Shown piece by piece: positions 23,601 through 31,952 of a DNA stretch of 51,856 nt; the stretch's first letter is position 1, and every line of letters begins with the position of its first letter. The DNA lies in the NCBI GenBank assembly GCA_900754075.1, contig CAAEBN010000019.1, forward strand, positions 1 through 51,856. Reading direction: 5' to 3'. The translations under genes and the position numbers were made by a program. The notes below the pieces were generated by a model that was not told the DNA's origin, did no database searches, and worked only from the letters and a program-made list of their open reading frames with translations. Origin of the DNA: an uncultured Collinsella sp. (GTDB lineage Bacteria; Actinomycetota; Coriobacteriia; Coriobacteriales; Coriobacteriaceae).

Positions 23601-26600
23601 AGAAGAAGGAGCTGGAGCGCCAGCCCTGCAGGTGGAAATACGAGATCGTTACGCCCGCCACGCCCGAAGCCGATGGCGTTCGTCAAAAGGTCTGCAGGGT
23701 TTGCAGCGGCAAATGGGATGAAGAACGTTATACCTATAAGGATACCTATAAGCCCGTCATTTATGACCTGGAGGATGGCGCTGCCTATTGCGAGAGTGTT
23801 TCGTTTGACGTGTTCGATGATCGCGACGAGACAGTGACGGTAACCGATAACGGCAAGGAGCTCAAGGCTGGCAAGGACGGCAAGTACACGGCTAAGGCCG
23901 CCGAGGGCGATGCCGGTGCCGAGCATGTAATTGTGGCTATGGATGCCGCCGGCAATGTGGAGACCCGCAAAATCAAGATGTACGCCGAGCATGCGTATAA
24001 ATGGACGATCGACAAGCAGCCGACGGTTACCGAGACCGGCTCCAAACATGGTACGTGCTCCGTGTGCGGCCATGAGTCGGGCGCGGTAGAGATTCCGGCC
24101 CTGGCTGTTAAGGGCTATTCGGGCAAATATGACGGCAAGGACCACTCTGTCGACGCCTCGGCGCTGCCCGAAGGTTCCGTCGTTGAATACAAGGCTGCTG
24201 ACGGCGGCTGGACGAGCGTTGTGCCCAGCATCAAGGATGCCGGCAGTGTGACGGTCGACTATCGCGTCACGATTGATGGCGCGGCGGTTGAGGGCCAGGT
24301 GACACTCGAGGTCACTCCGCTCGCGATCACGGTTTCCGCTTTGGACGCCTCCAAGACGTACGGCGATTCTGATCCCGCGCTGGGGTGGGAGGTCACCAAG
24401 GGCAAGCTTGTCAAGGACGAGAGCCTCCAGGGCATCACCGTCTCTCGCGAGGTCGGCGAGGCCGTGCGCAAGGACGGCTACGCCGTGACGGCAGCGCAGT
24501 CCGAAGGCGCCAACCCCAACTACAAGATTACGTTCAAGGATGGCACCTTTACGATCGGCAAGCGCGAGCTCGCCGTAACGTGGGACACCACTACTGAGTT
24601 CACCTACGACGGCGAAGAGCACTGCCCCCAGGCGAAGCTCCACAACGTCGTCGGCGATGACAATCTCTCCGCGTACGTCGACGGTGCCAAGGTCAAGGCC
24701 GGCACCTACACGGCGAAAATCACCGAGCTGACGGGCGACGACGCGGGTAACTACAAGCTCCCCGCCGAAGGCCTGACGTGCGAGTTCTCCATCAAGAAGG
24801 CGCCCCAGGGCGCGCCGAAGGTCCAGGCCACGGCCGAGACCGTGAGCGGTAAGTCCGACGGTAAGATCACGGGCGTCGACGCTATGATGGAGTGGCGCGC
24901 CAAGGACTCTGGCGAGTATCGGGGTGTGCCCGAAGGCGTGACTGAGATTGCGGATTGTGCTGTCGGCACGTACGAGGTGCGCTACCGCGCCGATAGCGAC
25001 CATGATGCCTCCTCCGCCACCGAGGTTACCGTTAATGCCGGCGGCAAGCTCGTCGTGACGCTGCCTGCCAAGCAGGTCGGCTATACGATTATGGCGAGCC
25101 CGGACGAACTTGACTGGCACGGATCAACCACCCTCACGGTCAGTATCGAGAGCGGCTACTTTGCTGACAACGACTCTTACGCCGTCAAGGTCAACAATGC
25201 CGTTGTGGCGCCCGACGCGCGTGGTGAGTTCACCGTTCAGAACGCCGAGAGCGACCTCGTCGTCACGGTCGAGGGCGTGCGCAAGCACGAGGCCGTGAAC
25301 GATGAGTGGCTCTCCGACGACAGCACGCATTGGCATCAGTGCGCCTGTGGCGACAAGATCGACGAGGCCAAGCACGACTTTGAGTGGGTCGTCGTCAAGG
25401 CCCCCACAGCAACCGAGAAGGGCTCCAAGCAACAGAAGTGCAAGGTCTGCGGTCACAAGCTTGCCGAGGTCGAGATTCCGGCTGCTGCCATCGTTGGCTA
25501 TTCCGATGAGTACGACGGCGTCTATCACACGGTTGATGCGACGAGTCTGCCCAAGGGTGCAACGGCAAAGTACAGTACTGACGGCAAGAACTGGTCCCCC
25601 GAGGCCCCCAAGATTAAGGACGTCGGCACGCTGACTGTGTCTTATGAGGTAACGATCGACGGCGTGAAGGCCGAGGGTAAGGTCACGCTCGAGGTTAAGC
25701 CGCGCGCGATTACGGTCGCAGCTGATGCCTCCTCCAAGACGTACGGCGAGGCCGACCCCGTGTTTACGTGGGATGTCACTTCTGGCAAACTCGTCGCGGG
25801 CGAAACGCTTCAGGGCATCGAGATCGAGCGCGAAGATGACGACAACGTGCGCGAGGGCGGCTATGCTCTGCAGCTGACGCAACCCGAGGGTGCAAACCCC
25901 AACTACAGCATCACGTTCGTCGACGGCACGTTCACCATCAACCAGCGTCTGCTCACTGTGACATGGGGCACCACCGAGTTCACCTATGACGGCAAGGAGC
26001 ACTGCCCTGTGGCCACGCTCGGCAACGTAATCGGCAAGGATGATCTTGGCGCGACCGTCGAGGGCTCTCAGGTCGATGCCGGCGATTCGTACCAGGCGAA
26101 CCTCACCGCACTGACGGGCAAGGCCGCGGGCAACTACGCGCTTCCGACTGAGGGCCTGACGTGCGACTTCTCCATCAAGAACGCCGAGCAGGGCGCGCCG
26201 GTGGTCCAGGCTGCGGCCGAGACCGTGAGCGGCAAGCGTGACGGCAAGATCACGGGCGTCGACGCGACGATGGAGTGGCGCGCCAAGGGTGCCGCCGAGT
26301 ATCAGGCGGTGGGCGAGGGCACGGCCGAGCTTACGGGTCTTGCCGCCGGTACGTATGAGGTGCGCTACCAGGCCAAGACTAACTACGACGCCTCTTCCGC
26401 CACCGAGGTTACCGTGGCGGCCGGCCCCAAGCTGGTCGTGACGCTGCCGAGCAATCAGGTGGGCTACGCGCTCAGCTCGACGGCAACCGAGCTCGATTGG
26501 CACGGGACTGCAACGCTCACCATGAGCATCGACAGCGCGTATTTTGCGGGTAAGGACTACGCCGTCAAGGTCAACGGCACGTCCGTTAAGCTTTCCGCCA

Positions 26601-27319
26601 AGGGCACCTATGAGCTCAAGGATGTCGAGGGCGACGTGAATGTGACGGTCGAGGGTATCCTCAAGCACGAGCCCGACGGCTCTGGCTGGGCACACGACGC
26701 CAAGAACCACTGGCATATCTGCCGCTGCGGCGAAGCCCTCGACAAGGCCGAGCATACCTTTGAGTGGGTCGTCGATAGGCCGGCGACCACCGAGGCCAAG
26801 GGTGAGTGGCACCAGAAGTGCATTGCCTGCGGCGAGAGGGGCAAGACCGAGGCGATTCCGGCGCCCGAGATCATCGACGGCAAGGGCCAGACGATGGTGA
26901 TTGACGCCGCCAAGGACCTGAGCTTCCGCTCGAGCGCGCCGATCGAGTTCTTCCAGAAGGTGCTGGTCGACGACAAGGAGGTCACCGCCGAGAACTACGT
27001 GCTCACCGAGGGCTCAACCATCGTGACGCTTAAGGCGAGTTTCCTGAATACGCTCGGCGTGGGCGAGCACAAGCTGAGTGTGGTTTCGACCACGGGCACG
27101 GCCGAGACGAACTTTACCGTTGCCGAGGCTGCCAAGCCCGCTCCTGGTCAGACCACCACGACTACTACGACCACGACTACGACTTCCAAGCCTAAGAAGA
27201 AGGCTGGCAAGGAGACGTTGCCTGAGTCTGGCGACAGCACGTACATCATTGCTGGCGCCGTACTCGCTGCCGGCATGGCGGCTCTGCTGCTGGCGTGGGC
27301 CATGAAGCGCCGCGCTTAA
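20672..27319 (+). CDS. Large LPxTG-type cell-wall-anchored surface protein with beta-helix and MBG/Ig-like repeats
   Basis: A 2215-residue exported protein. The signal peptide ends at VASA (31-34). The first third contains repeated ATF-x-x-C-x-F/NLNSC/NINGG turns typical of a right-handed beta-helix, as in carbohydrate-binding or cleaving surface proteins. Later come Ig-like blocks with YDGK-x-H and MBG-type modules with K-T-YG-x-x-DP. Four segments contain paired C-x2-C or C-x-C motifs (about 968-1020, 1106-1143, 1538-1604 and 1998-2064), each close to an HxFEWVV- or HAYKWTI-like strand. A block of 461 residues is present twice. The C-terminus has a run of 11 Thr, a Lys-rich stretch, the sorting motif LPESG (2183-2187), a hydrophobic helix and KRR. 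Role is probably adhesion or glycan binding. No sortase gene is in the window. Confidence 0.9.
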   Translation: MRKKKMGMRAALTRLLGIATVACALVATPAVASAETQVMPDGVKAEVLPLTQANNEPVQITEPGSYVLKTAEGEVTPSSGYTIDAPDASRINPVRIYIDGTVYVNDKTNWRVEQTRWLFNIKQGSNIEFIGVNNPCVSFHRNQKQFESVSGFLTDRYYSGGYKKASGDISVGLGVGDGSQNFILSYGSKYEQKVPAISLGNTKGKLSANFSKLMIRDYAGKSHNSLGEVSPYSILEYAVPVRLFRSSFSDDGKGNINKLNATFTDCAFWNTSGDYNGAVSIVGNPRGGVNSDVASRLTATFENCRFGSDADSGIWQTNNKYPTVEETTEFAQVQETGKCAVAGVMGVTNATVNLNSCTMSNFHSTRSNSADNTLTVDALNVARSARCNINGGTIERYGARGNTCVVYAAGTLTLNGSPEIASYWKNSHAGDTNYGDKYTEADKATGTAKSLYVPKKKSVDANVPALNIASDFSVRGGFGDNVWISIEETADSNGVKSRVLGTCESNKIEGVVPDGSSENDDNSDRYEVVNLNGDLTFRETIHQHKWNVEADGLGVRASCVGPFRNSECEYGKDESGEPKKYLRATYELSMSKATSSQSTELVYDGCPVKIALNKDGAWNLEQMGVTASDEFTWYQCKSQADAEAYKNGTKLKDAPADAGYYYVVTSFKTASGQTLEGKKAFEISPRRLVRGQSYRFTLKDGGKGAGKYAYDGKEHQPVVESAKFKNGAGEWVDLVEGKDYELSARSESGLKQTEPGQYECIVIGKGNFTTDGGTTSVLTLKWEIVDVSRFDLEATGFEGAYDGKEHGITVNVKNDPQPADMKIEYCEEGGDWTTKKPTYRNAAEYTTSYRVTASDYLTVTGKATVKISKADQDAPAGLVGNNWTTCSSKDGSISGVTKAMEYRRGSSGDYQKITSDDKLTGLAKSGTYYVRYAEDNNHNASADAEVKIEPGPHAVADNAAWKPNGEGSHVKVCKYCKKKELERQPCRWKYEIVTPATPEADGVRQKVCRVCSGKWDEERYTYKDTYKPVIYDLEDGAAYCESVSFDVFDDRDETVTVTDNGKELKAGKDGKYTAKAAEGDAGAEHVIVAMDAAGNVETRKIKMYAEHAYKWTIDKQPTVTETGSKHGTCSVCGHESGAVEIPALAVKGYSGKYDGKDHSVDASALPEGSVVEYKAADGGWTSVVPSIKDAGSVTVDYRVTIDGAAVEGQVTLEVTPLAITVSALDASKTYGDSDPALGWEVTKGKLVKDESLQGITVSREVGEAVRKDGYAVTAAQSEGANPNYKITFKDGTFTIGKRELAVTWDTTTEFTYDGEEHCPQAKLHNVVGDDNLSAYVDGAKVKAGTYTAKITELTGDDAGNYKLPAEGLTCEFSIKKAPQGAPKVQATAETVSGKSDGKITGVDAMMEWRAKDSGEYRGVPEGVTEIADCAVGTYEVRYRADSDHDASSATEVTVNAGGKLVVTLPAKQVGYTIMASPDELDWHGSTTLTVSIESGYFADNDSYAVKVNNAVVAPDARGEFTVQNAESDLVVTVEGVRKHEAVNDEWLSDDSTHWHQCACGDKIDEAKHDFEWVVVKAPTATEKGSKQQKCKVCGHKLAEVEIPAAAIVGYSDEYDGVYHTVDATSLPKGATAKYSTDGKNWSPEAPKIKDVGTLTVSYEVTIDGVKAEGKVTLEVKPRAITVAADASSKTYGEADPVFTWDVTSGKLVAGETLQGIEIEREDDDNVREGGYALQLTQPEGANPNYSITFVDGTFTINQRLLTVTWGTTEFTYDGKEHCPVATLGNVIGKDDLGATVEGSQVDAGDSYQANLTALTGKAAGNYALPTEGLTCDFSIKNAEQGAPVVQAAAETVSGKRDGKITGVDATMEWRAKGAAEYQAVGEGTAELTGLAAGTYEVRYQAKTNYDASSATEVTVAAGPKLVVTLPSNQVGYALSSTATELDWHGTATLTMSIDSAYFAGKDYAVKVNGTSVKLSAKGTYELKDVEGDVNVTVEGILKHEPDGSGWAHDAKNHWHICRCGEALDKAEHTFEWVVDRPATTEAKGEWHQKCIACGERGKTEAIPAPEIIDGKGQTMVIDAAKDLSFRSSAPIEFFQKVLVDDKEVTAENYVLTEGSTIVTLKASFLNTLGVGEHKLSVVSTTGTAETNFTVAEAAKPAPGQTTTTTTTTTTTSKPKKKAGKETLPESGDSTYIIAGAVLAAGMAALLLAWAMKRRA
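24100..26868 (+). repeat. Tandem duplication inside the surface protein, period 1383 nt
   Basis: Two successive blocks of 1383 nt (461 codons) align closely, for example AAGATCACGGGCGTCGAC at 24863 and again at 26246. The order in each is YDG Ig-like module, MBG module, second Ig-like module, a glycine/valine-rich strand block, then the Cys-paired segment. Long stretches remain identical at the DNA level, so the duplication is fairly recent or is maintained by gene conversion. Confidence 0.85.
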
Positions 27320-27335
27320 CCGCGTGCCAGCTCCC

Positions 27336-27370
27336 AGCGGGTCCGGATCGAGCGATTCGGGCCCGCTTCT
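27336..27370 (+). terminator. Terminator after the surface protein
   Basis: AGCGGGTCCGGATCG pairs with CGATTCGGGCCCGCT (two mismatches), followed by TCTAT. The T run is weak. Confidence 0.6.
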
Positions 27371-27415
27371 ATGACCACTGCCCCTTGGTCCAGGACAAAA
27401 CGGCTGCTCGAATCA

Positions 27416-27474
27416 TGGGGCGGGTCCATTTTCAACTATCCTCAGCTTGCCAGTTCGAAAATGGACCCGCCCCA
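27416..27474. repeat. Palindrome, family D
   Basis: 18-bp perfect arms TGGGGCGGGTCCATTTTC (27416-27433) and complement (27457-27474) with a 23-nt centre. It lies between the surface protein gene and the nad operon control region. Confidence 0.8.
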
Positions 27475-27498
27475 AGATTGAATCTTTATTCCAACTTT

Positions 27499-27548
27499 AC
27501 ACCTGGCTTTACAGCTGTCTTGTCAGCTGTAAAGCCAGGTGTCATACT
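27499..27548 (+). promoter_or_regulatory. nadABC-niaR promoter overlapped by a long NiaR-type operator palindrome
   Basis: Perfect 19-bp arms at 27499-27517 and 27524-27542 leave a 6-nt centre TCTTGT. The inner part reads ACAGCTG..CAGCTGT and the outer ends ACACCTG..CAGGTGT, so each arm carries two similar half sites. A -35 TTGTCA (27520-27525) lies in the centre and right arm, and a -10 CATACT (27543-27548) follows after 17 bp. Binding here would block transcription of nadA, which starts at 27584. NiaR sites known from Firmicutes have similar ACAGCTGT-like halves as far as I recall; the link is inference supported by niaR being the last gene of the operon. Confidence 0.6.
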
Positions 27549-27583
27549 AAAGCCCCAAGATTCGCCAAAAGAGAGGGGCGTTG

Positions 27584-28609
27584 ATGGCACAGAGCGCGAA
27601 CATGGATGCATCGGAGCTTGCACGCGATATCGCGGCCGGCCTAGCATCGGCAACGACGGCAACGGAGCGCGCGGCACTGGTGCCCGCAGAGCTCGTCGAG
27701 GCCATCCAGCAACTAAAAACCCAACGTGACGCAGTGATCCTGGCGCACTATTATGTGGCGCCCGAGGTCCAAGCCGTTGCCGATTACGTCGGCGACAGCT
27801 TCTACCTGGCAAAGCTCGCCAAGAGCCTGCCGCAGCAGACCATCGTGCTGTGCGGCGTGGAGTTTATGGGCGAGAGCGCCAAGCTGCTCAACCCCACCAA
27901 GACCGTGCTGCTGCCCGAGCCGGGCGCGGACTGCCCCATGGCGCACATGGTCAAGCGCGAGACGGTCGACGCGGCGCGCGCCGAATATGGCGACGACCTG
28001 GCCGTGGTGTGCTACGTCAACTCGACGGTCGAGATCAAGAGCTGGAGTGACGTGTGCGTTACCAGCTCTAACGCCGTCAAGATCGTCTCCGAGCTGCCGC
28101 AGCAGCACATCTTGTTCATTCCCGACCAGAACCTGGGCCGCTTTGTGGCCGAGCAGGTGCCCCAAAAGCACGTCATCCTCAACAACGGCTACTGCCCGCG
28201 CCATCACATCATCACCGTCGAGCAGATCGTCGATGCACAGGAGGCGCACCCCGACGCGCTCGTGCTAGCGCACCCCGAGTGCAAGGCCGACGTCCTGGCC
28301 GAGGCCGACTACATCGGCTCCACCGCCGGCATCATCAAGTACGCCGAGGAGTCGGACGCGAGCGAGTTCATCATCGTGACGGTCCGCGGCGTGCTCTACG
28401 AGCTTGAACGCCGCTGCCAGGGCACTGGCAAGAAGTTCTACTTCCCTGCGGTGCAGCCCACCTGCGTCAACATGGATCTCATCACGCTTGAAAAGCTCGT
28501 GCACTGCCTGGAGACGGGCGAGGGCGAGGTGCAGATTGGCGTGTCGGACGAGGCCGCCGATCAGGCCAAGCTCACGCTCGACCGTATGCTCGAGTACGCA
28601 GCGCGCTAG
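27584..28609 (+). CDS. nadA: Quinolinate synthase A
   Basis: A 341-residue [4Fe-4S] enzyme condensing iminoaspartate and dihydroxyacetone phosphate to quinolinate, the second step of de novo NAD synthesis. The three cluster cysteines are in VLCGVEFMGE (C90), NNGYCPRHH and AVQPTCVNMD. Substrate-binding HYYVAPEVQ is at 55-63 and the C-terminal MLEYAAR is normal. GAGAGGGG leads to the ATG at 27584; a TTG one codon earlier is less likely. First gene of nadA-nadB-nadC-niaR. Confidence 0.96.
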   Translation: MAQSANMDASELARDIAAGLASATTATERAALVPAELVEAIQQLKTQRDAVILAHYYVAPEVQAVADYVGDSFYLAKLAKSLPQQTIVLCGVEFMGESAKLLNPTKTVLLPEPGADCPMAHMVKRETVDAARAEYGDDLAVVCYVNSTVEIKSWSDVCVTSSNAVKIVSELPQQHILFIPDQNLGRFVAEQVPQKHVILNNGYCPRHHIITVEQIVDAQEAHPDALVLAHPECKADVLAEADYIGSTAGIIKYAEESDASEFIIVTVRGVLYELERRCQGTGKKFYFPAVQPTCVNMDLITLEKLVHCLETGEGEVQIGVSDEAADQAKLTLDRMLEYAAR

Positions 28610-28612
28610 AAC

Positions 28613-28647
28613 AATGTGACATGAGGGGCAGTCCCTTATGCCACATT
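28613..28647. repeat. Imperfect palindrome between nadA and nadB
   Basis: AATGTGACATGAGGG (28613-28627) faces CCCTTATGCCACATT (28633-28647) with two mismatches. It sits in the 56-nt gap just before the nadB ribosome site and would form an RNA hairpin in the polycistronic message. The GGGGCAGTCCC core recalls other palindromes of this window. Confidence 0.65.
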
Positions 28648-28665
28648 ACAAGGGAGAGGATTCCT

Positions 28666-30042
28666 GTGAAAACCAAACAATACCCCGACATGGAGTGCGA
28701 CGTCGTCATTGCCGGGTGCGGCGTGGCGGGTCTGTACGCGGCCCTCAATCTGCCGACGAGCACGCGCGTGATCATGCTCTCCAAGGGCGCGGTCGATGAG
28801 TGCGATTCGATGCTCGCGCAGGGCGGCATCTGCGTGCTGCCCGAGGGTTCGGACTACGATGCCTTCTTTGAGGACACCATGCACGCCGGCCATTACGAGA
28901 ACCGTCGCGAGAGCGTCGATATCATGATCCGCTCGAGCCGTTCGGTCATCAACGACCTGCTGGCCATGGGCGTGGACTTTGAGCGCAAGGCCGACGGCAG
29001 CCTCGACTTTACCCGCGAGGGCGCGCACAGCCGCCCGCGCATCGCCTTCCATGCCGATATTACGGGCAAGGAAATTACGACCAAGCTGCTCCAGGCTGTC
29101 CGCAAGCTGGATAACGTGCAGATTCTCGAACACGTTGCCATGACCGACATCCTGACCGCCGAGCGCGATGGCGCCACGGTGTGCACCGGCGTCGTCGCCG
29201 TCGCCGTGGACGAGGACGATTCAGCTCGCCCCGCCGACGAGCTGGCAAATGCCGCCGAGGGCGTGCGTGCCGGTAAGCCGTTTAAGATCCATGCCCGCCA
29301 TACGCTGTGGGCAACGGGCGGTATCGGTGGCGTGTACGACCACTCGACCAACTACCCGCAGCTCACGGGCGATGCCTGCTACATCGCTCAGGAGCATGGC
29401 ATTAAGATGGAGCATCTGGACTACGTGCAGATCCACCCCACGGGGCTGTTCTCGCCGCAGCCGGGCCGCACCTTCCTGATCAGCGAGAGCTGCCGCGGCG
29501 AGGGCGCGATTCTGCTCAATGCCGCCGGCGAGCGCTTTACCGACGAGTTGCAGCCGCGCGACGTTGTCGCCGCCGCCATCCGCGAGCAGATGAGGCAGGA
29601 CGGCACCGAGCACGAGTGGCTGAGCTTTGCCCCCGTCGAGCGCGACGTGGTGACCGGGCACTTTGCCAATATCCGCGCGCGCTGCCTGGAGGACGGCCGC
29701 GACATCCTGGACGAGCCCATTCCCGTCACGCCCACGCAGCACTACTTTATGGGCGGCGTATGGGTCGACAAGGACGGCCGCACCTCGATGCCCGAGCTCT
29801 ACGCCGCCGGCGAGACGGCCTGCAATGGCGTGCACGGCAAGAACCGCCTGGCTTCTAACAGCCTGCTCGAGGCGCTGGTCTGGGGCCGCCGTGCCGCGTG
29901 GTACATGCGCACCGGCGAGTCGCTGGCCGTGGAGCAGGCCGGTGAGCCCGCGCTTGACGGGCGTCACCGCGCCCTGAGCGCCGATACCCTTGCAATCGAT
30001 GATTTGGCCCGTGCCGCCGGCACGCAGGCCGTGGAGGAGTAG
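28666..30042 (+). CDS. nadB: L-aspartate oxidase
   Basis: A 458-residue FAD enzyme that oxidises L-aspartate to iminoaspartate; in anaerobes fumarate serves as acceptor. The N-terminal dinucleotide fold is CDVVIAGCGVAGLYAAL. Further family motifs are ITGKEITT, LWATGGIGGVYDHSTN, HPTGLF, ESCRGEGAILLN and GLNRLASNSLLEAL-like HGKNRLASNSLLEAL. A GTG at 28666 is chosen because AAGGGAGAGGA precedes it; an in-frame ATG at 28690 would trim eight residues. The protein is somewhat short compared with E. coli NadB (540), lacking much of the C-terminal helical domain. It lies between nadA and nadC. Confidence 0.93.
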   Translation: MKTKQYPDMECDVVIAGCGVAGLYAALNLPTSTRVIMLSKGAVDECDSMLAQGGICVLPEGSDYDAFFEDTMHAGHYENRRESVDIMIRSSRSVINDLLAMGVDFERKADGSLDFTREGAHSRPRIAFHADITGKEITTKLLQAVRKLDNVQILEHVAMTDILTAERDGATVCTGVVAVAVDEDDSARPADELANAAEGVRAGKPFKIHARHTLWATGGIGGVYDHSTNYPQLTGDACYIAQEHGIKMEHLDYVQIHPTGLFSPQPGRTFLISESCRGEGAILLNAAGERFTDELQPRDVVAAAIREQMRQDGTEHEWLSFAPVERDVVTGHFANIRARCLEDGRDILDEPIPVTPTQHYFMGGVWVDKDGRTSMPELYAAGETACNGVHGKNRLASNSLLEALVWGRRAAWYMRTGESLAVEQAGEPALDGRHRALSADTLAIDDLARAAGTQAVEE

Positions 30043-30045
30043 ACC

Positions 30046-30906
30046 ATGAATCCCATTACCATGAAGCTCGTCGTCGATGATCTGATTTTGCAGGCTCTGC
30101 GCGAGGACATCACGTTTGAGGACGTGAGTACGGCGAGCGTGTGCCCCACGGCGCGCCCCGCCACGGTGGAGCTCATCGCCAAGGCCGACGGCATTATCGC
30201 CGGCCTGGACGTATTCGCCCGCACCTTTGAGCTGCTGGATCCGCAGAGTTCGGTGCTGTTTGATGTCGCGGACGGTGACGAGGTACACGCCGGCGATCAC
30301 GTGGGCCAGGTGCGCGGCGACGCGTGCGTGCTGCTTTCGGGCGAGCGCGTGGCGCTCAACTACCTGCAGCGCATGAGCGGCATCGCTACTTACACACATC
30401 GGATGGCGGCTGCGCTCGTGGGCACCAAGACCGTGCTTGTCGACACGCGCAAGACCACGCCGGGCATGCGTGTCTTCGAGAAGGCCGCAGTCGAGATCGG
30501 CGGTGGCAGCAACCACCGTTACAACCTGTCGACGGCTGTCATGCTCAAGGACAACCACATCGACGCCGCCGGTGGTGTGGCACGCGCGATCGAGATGGCG
30601 CGCGCCCATGCATCGTTTACCACGACGGTCGAGATCGAGTGCGAGAACCTGGACATGGTGCGCGAGGCTGTGGAGGCCGGCGCCGACATCATCATGTTCG
30701 ACAACATGACCCACGACGATATGGCTGCCGCGATTGAATTTATCGCCGGTCGTGCCAAGACCGAGTGCTCGGGCAACGTGGACGCCAGCAATATCCGCGC
30801 GCTTGCCGACCTGGGCGTTGACTTTATTAGCTCGGGGGCGCTGACGCACTCTGCGCCGATTCTCGACCTCTCGCTTAAGCACCTGCGTCTGCTGGACGGT
30901 AAATAA
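30046..30906 (+). CDS. nadC: Nicotinate-nucleotide pyrophosphorylase (carboxylating)
   Basis: A 286-residue quinolinate phosphoribosyltransferase that makes nicotinate mononucleotide from quinolinate and PRPP with loss of CO2. The motifs DTRKTTPGMRVFEKAAVEIGG, GSNHRYNLS, MLKDNHI and VEIECENLDM are characteristic, and the glycine-rich ISSGALTHSAP lies near the end. GAGGAG of the nadB terminus provides the ribosome site, with a 3-nt gap. The stop TAA overlaps the niaR ATG by one base. Confidence 0.96.
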   Translation: MNPITMKLVVDDLILQALREDITFEDVSTASVCPTARPATVELIAKADGIIAGLDVFARTFELLDPQSSVLFDVADGDEVHAGDHVGQVRGDACVLLSGERVALNYLQRMSGIATYTHRMAAALVGTKTVLVDTRKTTPGMRVFEKAAVEIGGGSNHRYNLSTAVMLKDNHIDAAGGVARAIEMARAHASFTTTVEIECENLDMVREAVEAGADIIMFDNMTHDDMAAAIEFIAGRAKTECSGNVDASNIRALADLGVDFISSGALTHSAPILDLSLKHLRLLDGK

Positions 30907-31451
30907 TGGACGCCCGCGAGCGTCGCCGTGCCATCTTGGCCGTGCTCGAGGGAGCCAAGGGGCCCGTTTCGGGCAGCGCACTTGCCCGCGAGGTTGGCGT
31001 GAGCCGTCAGGTCGTGGTGCAGGACATCGCCCTGCTGCGCGCCGACGGGCACGATATCGTCGCCACCAATCGTGGCTATGTACTACAGGAGGCGCCGAGC
31101 AGCCCGGCTGTGCCCACGCGTCTGGTCAAGGTACGCCATGGCGTGGAACAGGCGGGCGATGAGCTCACGAGCATCGTCGACGCGGGCGGTGCCGTGCTCA
31201 ACGTGATCGTCAATCACCGCGTGTACGGCAAGATCACGGCCGATCTGGACATCCGCAATCGTCGCGATGTTGAGCGCTACCTGCACGATATCGAGAGCGG
31301 CAAGAGCTTTCCGCTGCTAACGGTAACCAGCGGCTATCACTTCCACCGCATCGCGGCAGAAGACGAGCAAACCCTCGACGAGATCGAGGCCATGCTCAAA
31401 GAGAAAGGCTACCTTGCCGATTTAATGCCCTACGAGGACGATTTGTCCTAG
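30906..31451 (+). CDS. niaR: NAD biosynthesis repressor NiaR (HTH plus 3H domain)
   Basis: A 181-residue regulator. The N-terminal winged helix (about 5-62, GSALAREVGVSRQVVVQDIALLRADG) is followed by a 3H domain with the conserved histidines in KVRHG, IVNHRVYG and SGYHFHRI, where nicotinate and a metal bind in NiaR of other bacteria. It is coupled to nadC by a one-base overlap and ends the operon, so autoregulation through the palindrome at 27499-27542 is likely. Salvage or niacin transporter genes, the usual other targets, are not in the window. Confidence 0.93.
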   Translation: MDARERRRAILAVLEGAKGPVSGSALAREVGVSRQVVVQDIALLRADGHDIVATNRGYVLQEAPSSPAVPTRLVKVRHGVEQAGDELTSIVDAGGAVLNVIVNHRVYGKITADLDIRNRRDVERYLHDIESGKSFPLLTVTSGYHFHRIAAEDEQTLDEIEAMLKEKGYLADLMPYEDDLS

Positions 31452-31460
31452 AACACATGC

Positions 31461-31500
31461 AAAAGGAGGCCTCCGCGGCGATGCGGAGGCCTCCTTTTTT
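31461..31500 (+). terminator. Terminator after niaR
   Basis: AAAAGGAGGCCTCCGC pairs with GCGGAGGCCTCC followed by six T. The A tract on the left lets it serve the opposite strand for the convergent ferredoxin gene as well. Confidence 0.93.
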
Positions 31501-31539
31501 GTGCACGGTGTACTTGTGAGTGTGCAAGTGGGGGAGTTG

Positions 31540-31725
31540 TTACTCCTCGACGATCTCGGTGATCGCGCCGGCGGGGCAAGCGTCCTGGCAAGCGCCACAG
31601 GCGACGCAGGAATCCTCGTCAGCGACGGTGGCGACGTCCTGGAGCTCCAGAACGCCAGCGGGGCAGGAGTCGACGCAAACGCCACAAGCGATGCACTCGT
31701 CGGCATCAATTACGGGATGAGCCAT
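31540..31725 (-). CDS. 2[4Fe-4S] ferredoxin
   Basis: A 61-residue low-potential electron carrier with two full C-x2-C-x2-C-x3-CP motifs (CIACGVCVDSCP and CVACGACQDACP) and the pseudo-twofold symmetry of clostridial ferredoxins. The ATG at 31725 has GAGAGGAAA upstream; extending the frame further has no support. It is monocistronic, convergent with niaR. It could serve the oxidoreductases and hydrogenase implied elsewhere in the window, without direct proof. Confidence 0.94.
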   Translation of the reverse strand: MAHPVIDADECIACGVCVDSCPAGVLELQDVATVADEDSCVACGACQDACPAGAITEIVEE

Positions 31726-31952
31726 GGTAGTTTCCTCTCTGTTGACCGACGCTACAGGCGATGCGCGTCGGTTTGATTCGGGCAAAAACATACCACGGGA
31801 GCGACCGTTTGCAATACCCTCTGACCGGCATCTTCATACCGTTCGCCGAGTATGCCGCGGCTTACTAAAAAACATGCAGGTGAGGCCGTTGAGCTGCGCA
31901 AATGTTAGCTATAGGTGACTTGAAATATAGGGCGATTGAGCGTGCTTGCGGA

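Noticed and set aside
22529..25120. Very long open frame antisense to the surface protein gene (and similar long antisense frames over mgtA, bglA, nadB/nadC, dnaK, grpE/dnaJ, clpB and the oxidoreductase)
   Set aside because: These arise from GC-rich third codon positions in the real gene. They lack ribosome sites and family motifs, and the sense frames are clear known proteins.
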